Shown here piece after piece: positions 28,595 to 37,466 of a stretch of DNA of 64,000 nt. The position numbers were made by a program, and so were the translations under genes. Every line of letters starts with the position of its first letter. The stretch's first letter is position 1. The notes beneath the pieces were generated by a model. That model saw only the letters and a list, made by a program, of their open reading frames with translations, did not search any database and had not been told where the DNA came from. This DNA is from Nitrososphaerota archaeon (GTDB taxonomy: Archaea > Thermoproteota > Nitrososphaeria > Nitrososphaerales > CADDZS01): assembly GCA_021325255.1 (NCBI GenBank), contig JAJPHP010000054.1, positions 62,001-126,000 on the forward strand, in the 5' to 3' direction.

Positions 28595-28757
28595 GAACCC
28601 GAAGCACGCATCAGGTGGAAGTGGCAAAAGAAACAGCGAGCTCAGTCAGATAACCGAGAAGAGGCTAAAGGTATCTAAGGATATATATCTCCGAATAATG
28701 CGGACGATGTGGCCACTGCCCTAACCCTGGCATTGGGTCGGCCATCTTCAGTTCTTC

Positions 28758-29513
28758 TCAAGAGTTCTTCCTTTTCCTCCTTCGACCTAGTTTTTCTTTC
28801 AGGTAGAAAGCGTTAGGCAGCATTCCATGATCGTTGTTGAGGTAAATGTACTTCCTCGGGGCGGGGGAATCCTGCACCTGCTCACATATCTTGTCCAGTT
28901 CCTCTTCCTCATAGATATCCGAGTACCAGCTCTTTCTCCCGTGGAGCCTGAGATATAGTGATCCATTCATCGTTATGATGTCTCTTGGAAGTTCTGGAGA
29001 ATCAACCGAGCAGAACACTAAACCCGCATCTTCCATTCGCTTCCTGAAGTCCGATTTCCACCATCCTTTTTCTCTGAACTCTACCACAGCCTGAGCTTTG
29101 TTCGCGAGGCCTCGTTGCGCAGCGTGCATGAAGAATTCCTCAACTACCGCGAGGTTTTCATCGCTTGCCCTGAAGGAAGGAGGCATCTGAAAGAGCCAAA
29201 AGGTCACCCTGTCCCTCATTGGATCGAAGAGCTTAGTGAATCGCTCAAAGTACTCAAGGGCCCCCTCGCCGCCCAATCGGAATCTGTGAGTTATCGTTTG
29301 GTTTACCTTGATCGAGAAGTCAAAGCCTGAAGGAGCCTCACGCCAGGTGTTGATGGAAGGCTGGGTCGGGAACCTGTAGAACGTGCCGTTTATTTCCACG
29401 GTGTCGAGCCCCTGGCTCAGATACCATCTGAACGGAGTTGGCTTGCCCTCATTCCACGGGTAGCTGTAGCCAGATGTTCCTATCTTGATCAATTGATTCG
29501 CTAACAGCCACAC
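28758..29513 (-). CDS. DUF72 family protein
   Basis: A 251-residue protein of the DUF72 (YecE-like) TIM-barrel family. 'IKIGTSGYSYPWNEGKPTPF' opens the barrel; 'GLDTVEINGTFYRFPTQPSINTWREAPSGFDFSIKVNQTITH' is the diagnostic region (parts quoted: 'VEINGTFYRFP', 'SIKVNQTITH'); 'LRLHGRKSWYSDIYEEEEL' and 'YLNNDHG' close it. The biochemical role is not established. A second DUF72 gene lies at 39.2-40.0 kb; the two differ clearly in sequence. Start is at 29513, with an internal 'IGTSGYSY' near the family's normal beginning. Confidence 0.9.
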   Translation of the reverse strand: MWLLANQLIKIGTSGYSYPWNEGKPTPFRWYLSQGLDTVEINGTFYRFPTQPSINTWREAPSGFDFSIKVNQTITHRFRLGGEGALEYFERFTKLFDPMRDRVTFWLFQMPPSFRASDENLAVVEEFFMHAAQRGLANKAQAVVEFREKGWWKSDFRKRMEDAGLVFCSVDSPELPRDIITMNGSLYLRLHGRKSWYSDIYEEEELDKICEQVQDSPAPRKYIYLNNDHGMLPNAFYLKEKLGRRRKRKNS

Positions 29514-29842
29514 ACTCTGCCATGTGAGGTCACAGCTATACTATATTCTATACCTCGGATTTGTCCCTGTCATACTATCCGAAGGGCAGGAGTGAGTGTT
29601 AGACCCGAGGATGAATGCCCGGAAGGAGGGCTCGACAGCTCCCTAGCAAGTAGGTTGGAAAAACGGGATGCAAATAAAGGAAAAAAGCGCAGGACTAGCG
29701 AAGTCCGATTACAACTAGAACATGTCAAGGTTTGCCATTTTAGTGACAAACGCAGGAATCATTAACTCGCCATCATTTAGGTCAACGTTCGGCCCTAGAC
29801 GATGCTCCGAATTCTTTGAGATCTCGAATTTCTTTCCCGATA

Positions 29843-30733
29843 TCAGCTTGCCTCTACAACTATTTGCCCTGTCATCCAACTGTGACATTTACAGTCATAT
29901 CTGTAAGTACCCGGAACCGAGAAAGTGTGAGTATACGTGGCTCCATGATTCATGTTCCCAGAGTCAAAGGAGTCGCCAGCTGGGGCGCTCGTTGAACTCA
30001 CAGTGTGTGCAGCATTGTCGTCGTTCATCCAGCTCACCGTGTTGTTCACACCTATCACTAGGGTGATGGAATCAGGGCTGTAGCCAGGAGCATTAGCTCG
30101 ACTCGATGCTCCGCCGGTTATGAAGATTTGGACGCTGTGGAGAGAAGCGTTTGTTACCTGCTGTGTATTGCTGCTTGTGGACAAAGCGCCCGAAGCGGAG
30201 AGGTAGTAGAACGCCCCGGCGGCTCCAGCTACAATGATTATCGCTATGATCGCTATGGTTGCAACTCTTGTCAGCCCAGCAGTATTGCTGTGCGATAATC
30301 GCGCTGGTTGTAATTTTTCTTCTCCGTTCACCTTGCCCAATCTTCTCATTTGGCTCGCGGTTATTTTCGTCTTGACCAGCCCGAGAGCAAGCACAGATCC
30401 TCCGAGAATAACGCCGATTAAAGGACCCGGAGATTCAGAGACGATGGCTGACTGCAGGGCAAACACTGTATCCAAGGCTCCCTTTACAACCAGCATCATT
30501 GACACGGAGAGCGAACCCTGCTTCCTAGCAACAAAGAATGCGGCTATCGCTGAAGCAATCCAAATGATGCCGGTGGTTCTAAGCGAAATATCGAGAGACT
30601 GCCCGAGACCTATTTCATTGATCAAGCTTGAGGCGAGCGCAACAGCAGCGCAGGCCCGAGCTGCTATCATGAAATTTTGTTTGTTTCGCATGAGGAGTGC
30701 AGGGTCAAATTTTTCATAATAATCGTTGTTCAC
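29843..30733 (-). CDS. Membrane-anchored cupredoxin (plastocyanin/sulfocyanin-like)
   Basis: A 296-residue protein. The first 130 residues have about four hydrophobic helices of no known family, a polar loop follows, then a fifth helix at about 155-178 that leads to an extracellular cupredoxin domain (about 200-296). Type-1 copper ligands can be read as His243 ('AAHTVSS'), Cys281, His284 and Met287 in 'DCKCHSWMTG', that is C-x2-H-x2-M. An additional Cys283 lies inside the ligand loop, which is unusual. Likely a membrane-bound electron carrier. The winged-helix gene at 30.85 kb is divergent. Confidence 0.85.
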   Translation of the reverse strand: MNNDYYEKFDPALLMRNKQNFMIAARACAAVALASSLINEIGLGQSLDISLRTTGIIWIASAIAAFFVARKQGSLSVSMMLVVKGALDTVFALQSAIVSESPGPLIGVILGGSVLALGLVKTKITASQMRRLGKVNGEEKLQPARLSHSNTAGLTRVATIAIIAIIIVAGAAGAFYYLSASGALSTSSNTQQVTNASLHSVQIFITGGASSRANAPGYSPDSITLVIGVNNTVSWMNDDNAAHTVSSTSAPAGDSFDSGNMNHGATYTHTFSVPGTYRYDCKCHSWMTGQIVVEAS

Positions 30734-30851
30734 CTGAGTTACGTAACTTTGTTACGTGAAGTTCTTTTGCACTGCTGCTCCATCTTGTTCTGCTGATAGG
30801 GAAACAAAAAGGATTATTGCTATCTGGAATGTGCATGGTTGAATTGAAGAA

Positions 30852-31157
30852 TTGGTCCACGAGCACAGGGATCGTATCTACATGAGGAAGGACATCATCC
30901 TGAAGCTCGTGGAACACGGGGAGCTTAACCAGAGCAGGCTGATGAGTTACTGCGGTCTCAACAACGTGAAGCACAGGGAAATCGTCGATGAATTGGTGGA
31001 GAAAGGTCTGATAGTACGAATCGAAGAACCGTGGGGCGCGAAGAAGATAATCAAGTACAGAGTTTCTGAAAGGGGGAAGGAGTTGGCGAGAGAAATTCTT
31101 GAGCCTTACGAGTTGCTTTTTCCGAGGAGCGAAGAACAAGGGCGAGGAACAGTTTGA
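30852..31157 (+). CDS. Winged-helix transcriptional regulator (HTH_45-like)
   Basis: A 101-residue DNA-binding protein. 'RDRIYMRKDIILKLVEHGEL' (its parts 'MRKDIILKL' and 'NQSRLMSYCGLN') forms the first helices, 'KHREIVDELVEKGLIVRI' the recognition helix and wing entry, and 'KYRVSERGKELAREI' the wing and last helix. Very similar small regulators are frequent in Nitrososphaerota. Start is a TTG at 30852; an ATG at 30882 would cut the first ten residues. It is divergent from the cupredoxin gene with about 120 bp between, so it might regulate it. Confidence 0.8.
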   Translation: MVHEHRDRIYMRKDIILKLVEHGELNQSRLMSYCGLNNVKHREIVDELVEKGLIVRIEEPWGAKKIIKYRVSERGKELAREILEPYELLFPRSEEQGRGTV

Positions 31158-31258
31158 CAGTGAGTGACTACAGCATGAAAATTTCGTCGGAAAGTATATT
31201 GTCGCATATCTAGAAATGCAGAAAGAATAGAGAGAAAGAGGTTGCTGATTGCTCTAAC

Positions 31259-31645
31259 ATGACGGAACCAAACAAGAAAAGCCCTGCGAAGACTGGTGAC
31301 GATCAGGGCGACGTGTCTTCTCAGAGCATACTCCGCATCACAGATGAGCTCGTCCATCAGGTCGATAAGAGCAAGAAGCTTGTCTTGATTATGATCGCCG
31401 CCATCGTCGCGGCGATACCGATATCCTGGCACGTTTCCCCGATTTTGCTCGGGACGCCTTATAGCTTCAGAGTAGCAGGCATCGTATCAATCATCATTGC
31501 CGCCGCATTCATTGCCGTGGGTGTGAGGCAGTGGCTCGTCCTTTCAAAGTGGACCAAGAAGTACAAAAGCTACAAGGCCATGCAAAAGAGAATAGATGAG
31601 AAACTAGATTTCGAGGGAAGCGAGAATAGCAAGGACCGGACATGA
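31259..31645 (+). CDS. Small membrane protein with two helices
   Basis: A 128-residue protein of unknown function. A polar N-terminus (1-38) precedes two hydrophobic helices (about 41-58 and 70-90) and a positively charged, helical cytoplasmic tail ('KWTKKYKSYKAMQKRIDEKL'). No known domain recognised. It is on the same strand as the winged-helix regulator 100 bp upstream; an operon is possible. Confidence 0.65.
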   Translation: MTEPNKKSPAKTGDDQGDVSSQSILRITDELVHQVDKSKKLVLIMIAAIVAAIPISWHVSPILLGTPYSFRVAGIVSIIIAAAFIAVGVRQWLVLSKWTKKYKSYKAMQKRIDEKLDFEGSENSKDRT

Positions 31646-31673
31646 AACGCAAGTCCTTCAGCAGCTTGCGCTC

Positions 31674-32213
31674 TCATAGACGTGAAACTTTGAGCACTCT
31701 ATAATACGACTGAACCAGCCCGTTTCCGTGCGCTACAGATTTCAGGAGTTTTAGATCGACTTGCTTCTTGAAATGCACAAACAGGGGGACGCCACTCCCG
31801 AGAAGAATTGAGTGGATTGAAAGCACAATCTCGTCTATCAAGTCCTCGTTCAGTAAAGCTGAGACGATCTCGCCGCCACCCTCAACAAAAATCCCCTTAC
31901 CCTGTTCGAAGACAAGCCGTCTTGTGAGATTCACTGGGTCAGACGCAAACTGTACGTTTCCCGCCTCAGAGTCACGTTCGCTTCGACTAAACACATAGCA
32001 AGTCTTTCCTGAGGAACTCTCGCCGAGTTTCTTGGATGTTTCGTATGTTTTCCGACCCATCAACACAGTATCTATGGAGTCGTAGAATTCTTTGTAGCCG
32101 TAATCTCCTTCGGTAAACAGCCAATCTATGGCCCCGTCGGCTCTTGCTATGTAGTTGTCAAGGCTACACGCGATGAACAGTGTTACCCTTCTCAAAACGG
32201 AAGACCGATACAC
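31674..32213 (-). CDS. Dihydrofolate-reductase/RibD-C-like reductase
   Basis: A 179-residue NADPH-binding reductase of the RibD C-terminal/YyaP group. 'VTLFIACSLDNYIARADGAIDWL' opens the fold (core parts 'SLDNYIARADG'), 'DTVLMGRKTYETS' gives the NADPH phosphate-binding Arg-Lys region, and 'GIFVEGGGEIVSALL' with 'LSIHSILLGSGVPLF' completes it. Probably not a true DHFR; the physiological substrate is unknown. The family's usual beginning is at about residue 10, so the first residues may not be translated. Confidence 0.85.
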   Translation of the reverse strand: MYRSSVLRRVTLFIACSLDNYIARADGAIDWLFTEGDYGYKEFYDSIDTVLMGRKTYETSKKLGESSSGKTCYVFSRSERDSEAGNVQFASDPVNLTRRLVFEQGKGIFVEGGGEIVSALLNEDLIDEIVLSIHSILLGSGVPLFVHFKKQVDLKLLKSVAHGNGLVQSYYRVLKVSRL

Positions 32214-32301
32214 CTAGGTTCGGGACTCGATCAAAGCGACCGTTCCTTTCAATTCCTAGTCTAAAAAGACAGAGCTCTGTGCGTGGACTTGAATCTAGTT
32301 G

Positions 32302-32655
32302 CTAGCGCTCAATCTCTACCGATTCTATGAACTTCTTTACGGATACCGGTTTTGTAAGGAACAAGTCGACTCCAAGTCTATTTGCTTCTTGATGCGCTTG
32401 TTCGTCTGCGCTGACCATGATAACCTTGGCAGAGGAGTGAATCGCAAGAATCTCTGAAGCAGCTTCAAGGCCCGTGCAGCCGGGCATGTTGTTATCCAGC
32501 ACGACTATGTCGGGACGTTGCTCTTTGAACTTTGAAATTGCCTCAATGCCATCCCTCGCGCTTACAACAGCGAACCCCTTGCTCGTCAAGACCTCCGCGT
32601 AGATTCTGCGAATATCTGCCTGGTCGTCCGCAACAAGCACGGTCGTTGTCATCAA
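32302..32655 (-). CDS. Stand-alone response-regulator receiver (CheY-like)
   Basis: A 117-residue receiver domain with no output domain. Acidic pair Asp10-Asp11 ('VADDQAD'), phospho-acceptor Asp54 ('VVLDNNMPG'), switch Ser in 'MVSADEQ' and Lys in 'FLTKPVSV' are all present, so it should be phosphorylatable. No histidine kinase is nearby. Could take part in a phosphorelay with a distant kinase. ATG start at 32655. Confidence 0.92.
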   Translation of the reverse strand: MMTTTVLVADDQADIRRIYAEVLTSKGFAVVSARDGIEAISKFKEQRPDIVVLDNNMPGCTGLEAASEILAIHSSAKVIMVSADEQAHQEANRLGVDLFLTKPVSVKKFIESVEIER

Positions 32656-32847
32656 TTCCTATGTCTTTCGCTTCTTGACGCAAGTTCGACATCACATGGA
32701 ATAAAAGGACAGGATACGATTCTAATTGATGAGAATGACTATGAGTTTTCTCAATACGACTCAACGCAATGAAGGGAAAAACCGAGTTCTACTAGAGTTG
32801 GAAAAAAACTTGAATTGCGTGTTGCCATATCTCGTGGTCCTATTTCT

Positions 32848-33288
32848 TCATAGATCAAGGACCCATTCTTCTTCAACCACGGAGTGAGAAATTAGTCTAA
32901 ATCCAAGAGCTCTGCCAAGCCCGGTCATTCTCGAATTGCTGGGCAGCGTAAAGAAGTGCAGCCTCTTCATCCCCCTCTCTCTTGCTGCGAGTAGTGTATA
33001 CTCGAAGAGATGTGTTGCAACACCGTGTCCCCTGAAATCAGGCGACACGACAATTGAAACTTCGCCGTCAGACTGGAGTGTACATTCCGCGATAGTCGTG
33101 TCGCCGCTGAAGGCAAGAAAAGTCATGTGATCCCTCGACACTGAAATCTTCCTTGCCTCTTCCGCCGATAGGTGGTGGATATTGAAGAACCTGTACTCGA
33201 GATCTTCCTCGTCAAGAGTCTCGTATAGTTTGAGGACTCCCTTCCAGTCGTCTTTTCCAGCGCGCCTAACTAGAATCTGTTGACTCAA
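32848..33288 (-). CDS. GNAT-family N-acetyltransferase
   Basis: A 146-residue acyltransferase. Motif A with 'VSPDFRGHGVATHLFEYTLLAA' (R-x-x-G-x-A type acetyl-CoA loop 'RGHGVA') and motif B 'LGRALGFRLISHSV' are clear. An N-terminal 'RRAGKDDWKGVLKLYETL' strand-helix opens the fold. Resembles the regulatory GNAT domain of the Pat-like type ('DEEDLEYRFFNI' is typical of GNAT domains fused to acyl-CoA synthetases), so protein acetylation is possible, but substrate is not determined. Confidence 0.85.
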   Translation of the reverse strand: MSQQILVRRAGKDDWKGVLKLYETLDEEDLEYRFFNIHHLSAEEARKISVSRDHMTFLAFSGDTTIAECTLQSDGEVSIVVSPDFRGHGVATHLFEYTLLAARERGMKRLHFFTLPSNSRMTGLGRALGFRLISHSVVEEEWVLDL

Positions 33289-33520
33289 CGAACCTATAAA
33301 TCACCCGCAGAGCTTGCTCTACACTCTCTAGTGCAATGCTCTCCGTTCTATTGATTGGTCGGAGGAGCCTAATAACATCGTCAGGCGATTATCAGATTTG
33401 AGAGCAATGACAGCCAGAGAAAGGACGGACAGCTTTTTGCTCCTTCATACGTTGCCATTTTCACAAATGATAATCGTGTAATAGTCTTATCTAGATCTAA
33501 AGCCCAATCATTAGCAACTT

Positions 33521-34042
33521 GTGAAAAGCGAAAGAGAGAGAGGCTGCTTAGTTGCATTCATGACAAGCGAGACAGTGAAGGAGATTCCATTCCCTCCGAA
33601 GAAGGTAATGGTCGCCACAGATGGTTCTGATAATGCTGGTCGAGCTGTCGAGACAGCCGTAAAACTGGCAGGACATTTCAAAGCCGAGTTGATTATAATC
33701 CACGCTCTCAAGATGACAATTCCTGCTTTGTATGAGCCAGTCGGTGTAACCACTCCCCCTATAGATTACGCCGACTACTTCGACTTTCTGGAGAAGGAGG
33801 GGACCAAACTTGTCAATCTGGCCGTTGAACATGCAAAGCGGGAGGGAGTGCACGTCACGGGGAGGATCCTCAAAACGACATCGTCCACCGTAGAGTCCAT
33901 AATCCAGGCCGCGAGCGACGAGGGCGTTGACCTGATCGTCGTGGGAACCAGAGGGCTAGGAGGATTCAGGAGATTGATGCTCGGAAGCGTCTCAAGCGGG
34001 GTTGTCACGCACGCCCACTGCAACGTCCTTGTAGTTAGGTAA
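33521..34042 (+). CDS. Universal stress protein, UspA family
   Basis: A 173-residue single-domain Usp. 'KKVMVATDGSDNAGRAVETA' starts the fold (core 'VATDGSDNAGRA') and 'VVGTRGLGGFRRLMLGSVSS' provides the ATP-binding GxxG-x9-GS. A Met/Pro-rich loop ('PALYEPVGVTTPPIDYADYF') separates strand 2 and helix 2. The GTG at 33521 gives a 24-residue lead; the ATG at 33560 is the more usual start. First of three same-strand genes with a second Usp and a zinc-ribbon/DUF4342 protein. Confidence 0.9.
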   Translation: MKSERERGCLVAFMTSETVKEIPFPPKKVMVATDGSDNAGRAVETAVKLAGHFKAELIIIHALKMTIPALYEPVGVTTPPIDYADYFDFLEKEGTKLVNLAVEHAKREGVHVTGRILKTTSSTVESIIQAASDEGVDLIVVGTRGLGGFRRLMLGSVSSGVVTHAHCNVLVVR

Positions 34043-34202
34043 GGACTCACACTCACTGACGGCCAAATTGCCAAAGACACAGCGAGTGTTTTACAGATGC
34101 CACCATAGATTCATTCTCAGGATCGAGAATCGTGTACGGTCTTTAACTATGTGGCATCTGCTAAGCAATATCAAGGATACGCATTTGTGGTGAAATCAAA
34201 GT

Positions 34203-34646
34203 TTGCCAGAAATTCTAGTTGCTGTTGACGGGTCAAAACATTCCGACAGGGTTGTGGACTTTGCGACGGATCTTGCAAAGAAAATGTCATATTCAATAGT
34301 ACTTGTTCACGTCATGAAGTCGGCGCCGCACGAGAGCGAGCAGATGAAAGAATACGAGAGAACAGAGCACTTCCCCGACGCGTATGCAGATTATCTTCAA
34401 GAAATCGGGTCGGCCGTCACTTCAAAGTACGCTGACAAAGTTAAAGCGCAGAACGTTCCGTGTAGGACTCTCAGTGACTTTGCTAACCCCAGCGAATACA
34501 TCCTAGAACGCAGCAACGAAAAAGGTATCGAACTAATCGTTCTTGGTTTGAAGGGGCTTCACAATGTGGGGCGAATAAGATCTCTCGGCAGCGTTGCAAG
34601 ACGAGTGATTGAAAACGCAAGCTGTCCAGTAATCGTCGTCCCATAA
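34203..34646 (+). CDS. Universal stress protein, UspA family
   Basis: A 147-residue single-domain Usp with 'EILVAVDGSKHSDRVVDFA' at its start and 'VLGLKGLHNVGRIRSLGSVA' near its end. The ATP-loop spacing is slightly expanded (GLKGLHNVGRIRSLGS) compared with its neighbour, so nucleotide binding is less certain. TTG start at 34203. It is followed after 40 bp by the zinc-ribbon/DUF4342 gene. Confidence 0.9.
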   Translation: MPEILVAVDGSKHSDRVVDFATDLAKKMSYSIVLVHVMKSAPHESEQMKEYERTEHFPDAYADYLQEIGSAVTSKYADKVKAQNVPCRTLSDFANPSEYILERSNEKGIELIVLGLKGLHNVGRIRSLGSVARRVIENASCPVIVVP

Positions 34647-34686
34647 ATAGTCAGCCTCGAAAAAGCCGGAGGCACAGAGGAAGCAC

Positions 34687-35037
34687 TTGCAAAAGTGTAA
34701 CAGGTGCGGTGGCGACATTTATCCTGAGGCAAGGTACTGCTCGGCCTGTGGGGCAAGGGCAGGTGGAACCTACGAACAATTCTACATATCCTCAGATAAC
34801 CTCGTTCAGAAGGTGAAGGAGCTCGTCCACGAAGGTAACGTAACGAGGATAATCGTGAAAGATGAAAAAGGCGTCACACTCATTGAAATCCCGGTTACGA
34901 TAGGCGTTGTTGGCGCACTTCTGGCTCCACTGCTTGCGGCGCTTGGAGTCATCACGGCTCTAGCCGCGCACTGCACTCTCATAGTTGAGAGGAGAGAGGT
35001 ACAACCGGCGGCGACAACAACGAGTTCGCAACAGTAA
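34687..35037 (+). CDS. Zinc-ribbon plus DUF4342 protein
   Basis: A 116-residue protein with an N-terminal zinc ribbon ('CNRCGG', 4-9, and 'YCSACGARAGG', about 18-28; two CxxC pairs) and a C-terminal DUF4342 domain ('VKELVHEGNVTRIIVKDEKG', 'TLIEIPVTIGVVGALLAP'). DUF4342 contains a hydrophobic helix likely to insert in or lie on a membrane. TTG start at 34687 with a GAGG-like sequence upstream. Function unknown; genomic company with two Usp genes suggests a stress role. Confidence 0.8.
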   Translation: MQKCNRCGGDIYPEARYCSACGARAGGTYEQFYISSDNLVQKVKELVHEGNVTRIIVKDEKGVTLIEIPVTIGVVGALLAPLLAALGVITALAAHCTLIVERREVQPAATTTSSQQ

Positions 35038-35315
35038 AAGGTATGATTTACTTCGAAAAGTCATTAGCTGGTGGCATACTGCAATTTATCAAATGATGGC
35101 CGTTCAGAATCTCCAACAAATCCTAAGGTCGACATCTACTTCCCCATCTAGTCACCGCACTGGGATGTTGTTGGCGAACAATAATTCCCTTTGATGTCCT
35201 CTTATCTTGAGTGCTTCTATTCAAGAAAGCAAGCAAGCAGGCAAGACTTACGCTAGGAGAGGAGAATTCCGTGTCAATGCTGGAAACGAAGGTGTCAGTG
35301 CCGCTCTATTTTTGG

Positions 35316-36257
35316 CTAGGCGCTCTCGTTTGAAACTCGAAGTTCGCCCAACCGCCATGGCTTTATTATCAAGTCCCAGGTCGTCACGATGCCACGCTCG
35401 GTCAGAAGGCACTCGTATTCCCTCTCCCCCAGGAGCTTTGCCGCATCCTTTACGCTGCGCTTGCCGTCTATTCTCAGACTCGAGGCCGGGTGGACTTCCT
35501 CTAAAGTACCTTCGAGCAGGCGCTCGGGCGTCTTCGAAATCGTGTCGAGCCTTTTTTCATCGAAGATGTGGGAAAGAATCTGCTTGTCCGAGACGATGCG
35601 GTCCGTCCCTGCGACCTGAATCTTCCTGAACTTTCTCGTTTCCAGTTCCTTCAGAGTTTGCCTTAATCCAGCATTCTTGGGCAGATTAAAGATTGGCGAG
35701 GAAGCTACATCGTCGATGACTAGCGAGGCCGAAATCACGCCCGATTGATAGAGCCTGCAGAGATCCCTCACCGTGAGCCGTCCGACGATTTCCTTGTCTT
35801 TGCTATTGTGGATAATCGCGATTCCAAAGGTCGTGGACTCGTATACATGGAAGATTGAGAGTAAGTCGGATTCTTCGCCCACAGTTCCAACAACAAGAGA
35901 GGAGTCCAGGCATGGGGAGTCGAGTAGATGACCGTAATTCTCGGGTCTGGTCTCAAGCAACTTTGAGACGATGGAATATCCAGATATGACCACGGGTCTA
36001 TCCGGCCTGTATCGTTCCCGAGCGGGAGATTTCGACGTGTCGATAAGAACAACGTCGTCAAACCCTTTCTCGCGCAACTTTGGCATCGCCGAAAGCAGAG
36101 TGGTCTCGGCAGAGACCGTCGAGAGTCTCGACGTATTCAGGATGCGAAGCAACTCTTTGAGGGTGATGGCCCTGTCGCCCGCCTTCCCTCCTCCCGCTCT
36201 TCCTCTTTCCTCCTCCCGTCTAGCTGCGCTGTGCTGCTCTTGCTGCCTTTTTTCCAT
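35316..36257 (-). CDS. CBS-domain protein, paralogue 1
   Basis: A 313-residue soluble protein with CBS-type repeats. After a charged 30-residue lead it shows 'LSTVSAETTLLSAMPKLREKGFDDVVLID', a long middle with 'VGEESDLLSIFHVYESTTFGIAII' and 'GRLTVRDLCRLYQSG', then 'NLPKNAGLRQTLKELETRKFRKIQVAGTD' and 'SVKDAAKLLGEREYECLLTERGIVTTWDLI' (only key parts are quoted: 'TTLLSAMPKLREKGFDDV', 'TTFGIAI', 'RLTVRDL', 'KFRKIQVAG', 'GIVTTWDL'). This amounts to four CBS-like units. The protein at 38.3-39.1 kb shares its entire layout, including 'PENYGHLL'/'PTNYGNFL'. Probably senses adenosine nucleotides. Confidence 0.8.
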   Translation of the reverse strand: MEKRQQEQHSAARREEERGRAGGGKAGDRAITLKELLRILNTSRLSTVSAETTLLSAMPKLREKGFDDVVLIDTSKSPARERYRPDRPVVISGYSIVSKLLETRPENYGHLLDSPCLDSSLVVGTVGEESDLLSIFHVYESTTFGIAIIHNSKDKEIVGRLTVRDLCRLYQSGVISASLVIDDVASSPIFNLPKNAGLRQTLKELETRKFRKIQVAGTDRIVSDKQILSHIFDEKRLDTISKTPERLLEGTLEEVHPASSLRIDGKRSVKDAAKLLGEREYECLLTERGIVTTWDLIIKPWRLGELRVSNESA

Positions 36258-36541
36258 CTTATTCTAATTCATCTGCTCTTTCGTCAACGCAAATCCACTT
36301 TCTTCCTTTTGGCGCAACCTGAGTAGGTCGCTATCTGCTTCATTTTATCCCTCGTTTATCTTTCCTCTATTGGCGAACGTCATCTGCACGATTAGAGGTG
36401 AGGGGCGTAACGTGCGAGGCATCCAACAGAATCGGATGTATAGTAACTCGGCAAGGTCAGATAAAAGTAATTATGCAATTGCCGTTCCAACATTTCCCAT
36501 TCTTAGCTGTTGCTGCTTTTCTTTCGGGATGGCTGCAACTA

Positions 36542-37066
36542 TCAGGTGTTTAGCAGTAGAGTGTTGTGGCTCATCCTGACATTTGAAGACTCAACCCCTG
36601 CCTGGCCGCTTTTTCCGCTCATCGCCTTCCAATTATCATACAGTCTGTCTTCGTGGCTCCTGTTTGAAATGAGATCAACCTTTACCTCGCCGGACTCTAG
36701 GCGGATCGAAGCGCCCGTGAATGTGGACTTGTAACACACGTATTTCTTTCCGTCTCCTTCGACTATTGTCCTGTCGGCCCTAACCATGCCGCAACTTTCT
36801 AGTTCACGAATCCTTCGGTAGCAGGTGCTGATTGGTATGTTTTGTTCGTGACTAATTGATTCGATGGGAAGAGATCTCGTGATAATTGAAAGCACAATCT
36901 TGCGCGAGTATTCATCAGCAAGGGTCTTTACAACCTCGAGGGCCTTAGCCTGATCTGACACGAGCAAATGTCTTTTCCTCGAACTCCTTTGGGACGTACA
37001 AATAGGACTGTTCTGCCATATGGCACTCACCCCGAACCTATGCGGGAACGGATACCCACTATACAT
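36542..37066 (-). CDS. ArsR-like winged-helix transcriptional regulator
   Basis: DNA-binding protein of up to 174 residues. The HTH core is 'ALEVVKTLADEYSRKIVLSI' (parts), 'PIESISHEQNIPISTCYRRIRELESCGMV' (recognition helix 'ISTCYRRIRELE') and the wing 'GDGKKYVCYKS'. The first 35 residues are unlike the family and the GTG at 36961 (codon 36) gives the expected length. A tail of about 60 residues is polar and of unknown role. It lies between the two CBS-protein genes. Confidence 0.8.
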   Translation of the reverse strand: MYSGYPFPHRFGVSAIWQNSPICTSQRSSRKRHLLVSDQAKALEVVKTLADEYSRKIVLSIITRSLPIESISHEQNIPISTCYRRIRELESCGMVRADRTIVEGDGKKYVCYKSTFTGASIRLESGEVKVDLISNRSHEDRLYDNWKAMSGKSGQAGVESSNVRMSHNTLLLNT

Positions 37067-37104
37067 AAGGGGTTACCCCCAAATCAGGGACTACACCATT
37101 AGAG

Positions 37105-37377
37105 TTGTGTCCTCAAAAGAAAGAAGAAGAGGTGCCTTATCCTTCGATGCTCTACGAATTCGTCGTGTGCCACAATGACTATCCAAAGAAGACGTTCGTG
37201 ATGTACGACTGGGTCGAGGAAGGCCCTGGTGCGAGGTCAAAGTCAGATCTTTGCAGACTTCTGGAAGCGCGGTTGGTTCAAAGGGCGGACGCAGGGTATA
37301 GGATCCTAAGCGTGCACGTGGTCAGAGACTTGAAGAGCAAAGGGAAGCGCAGTTACAGAAACGCGCGATATCCGTAA
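37105..37377 (+). CDS. Small hypothetical protein
   Basis: A 90-residue basic, Tyr-rich protein of unknown function: 'MLYEFVVCHNDYPKKTFVMY' is the core, followed by an acidic-Gly 'VEEGPGARSKSD' and a basic tail. The TTG at 37105 or the ATG at 37147 may be used. It lies divergent from the ArsR-like regulator with 38 bp between, so it could be regulated by it. Reality as a gene is moderately supported by an amino-acid composition typical of a folded small domain. Confidence 0.5.
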   Translation: MCPQKKEEEVPYPSMLYEFVVCHNDYPKKTFVMYDWVEEGPGARSKSDLCRLLEARLVQRADAGYRILSVHVVRDLKSKGKRSYRNARYP

Positions 37378-37466
37378 TATACAGCGAGAGAGAGAAAGCG
37401 CAGCTTTCCGTGTGCGTCATAAAACTACTTTCGAGTAGTATAACAAGGAGACGTACAGCCTTTTTC

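Noticed and set aside
30234..30719. 161-codon plus-strand frame
   Set aside because: Antisense to the membrane part of the cupredoxin gene; shadow frame.
37069..37079. Short inverted repeat GGGGT-T-ACCCC upstream of the ArsR-like regulator
   Set aside because: Only five base pairs; could be an operator but is likely by chance, so it was not listed as a feature.
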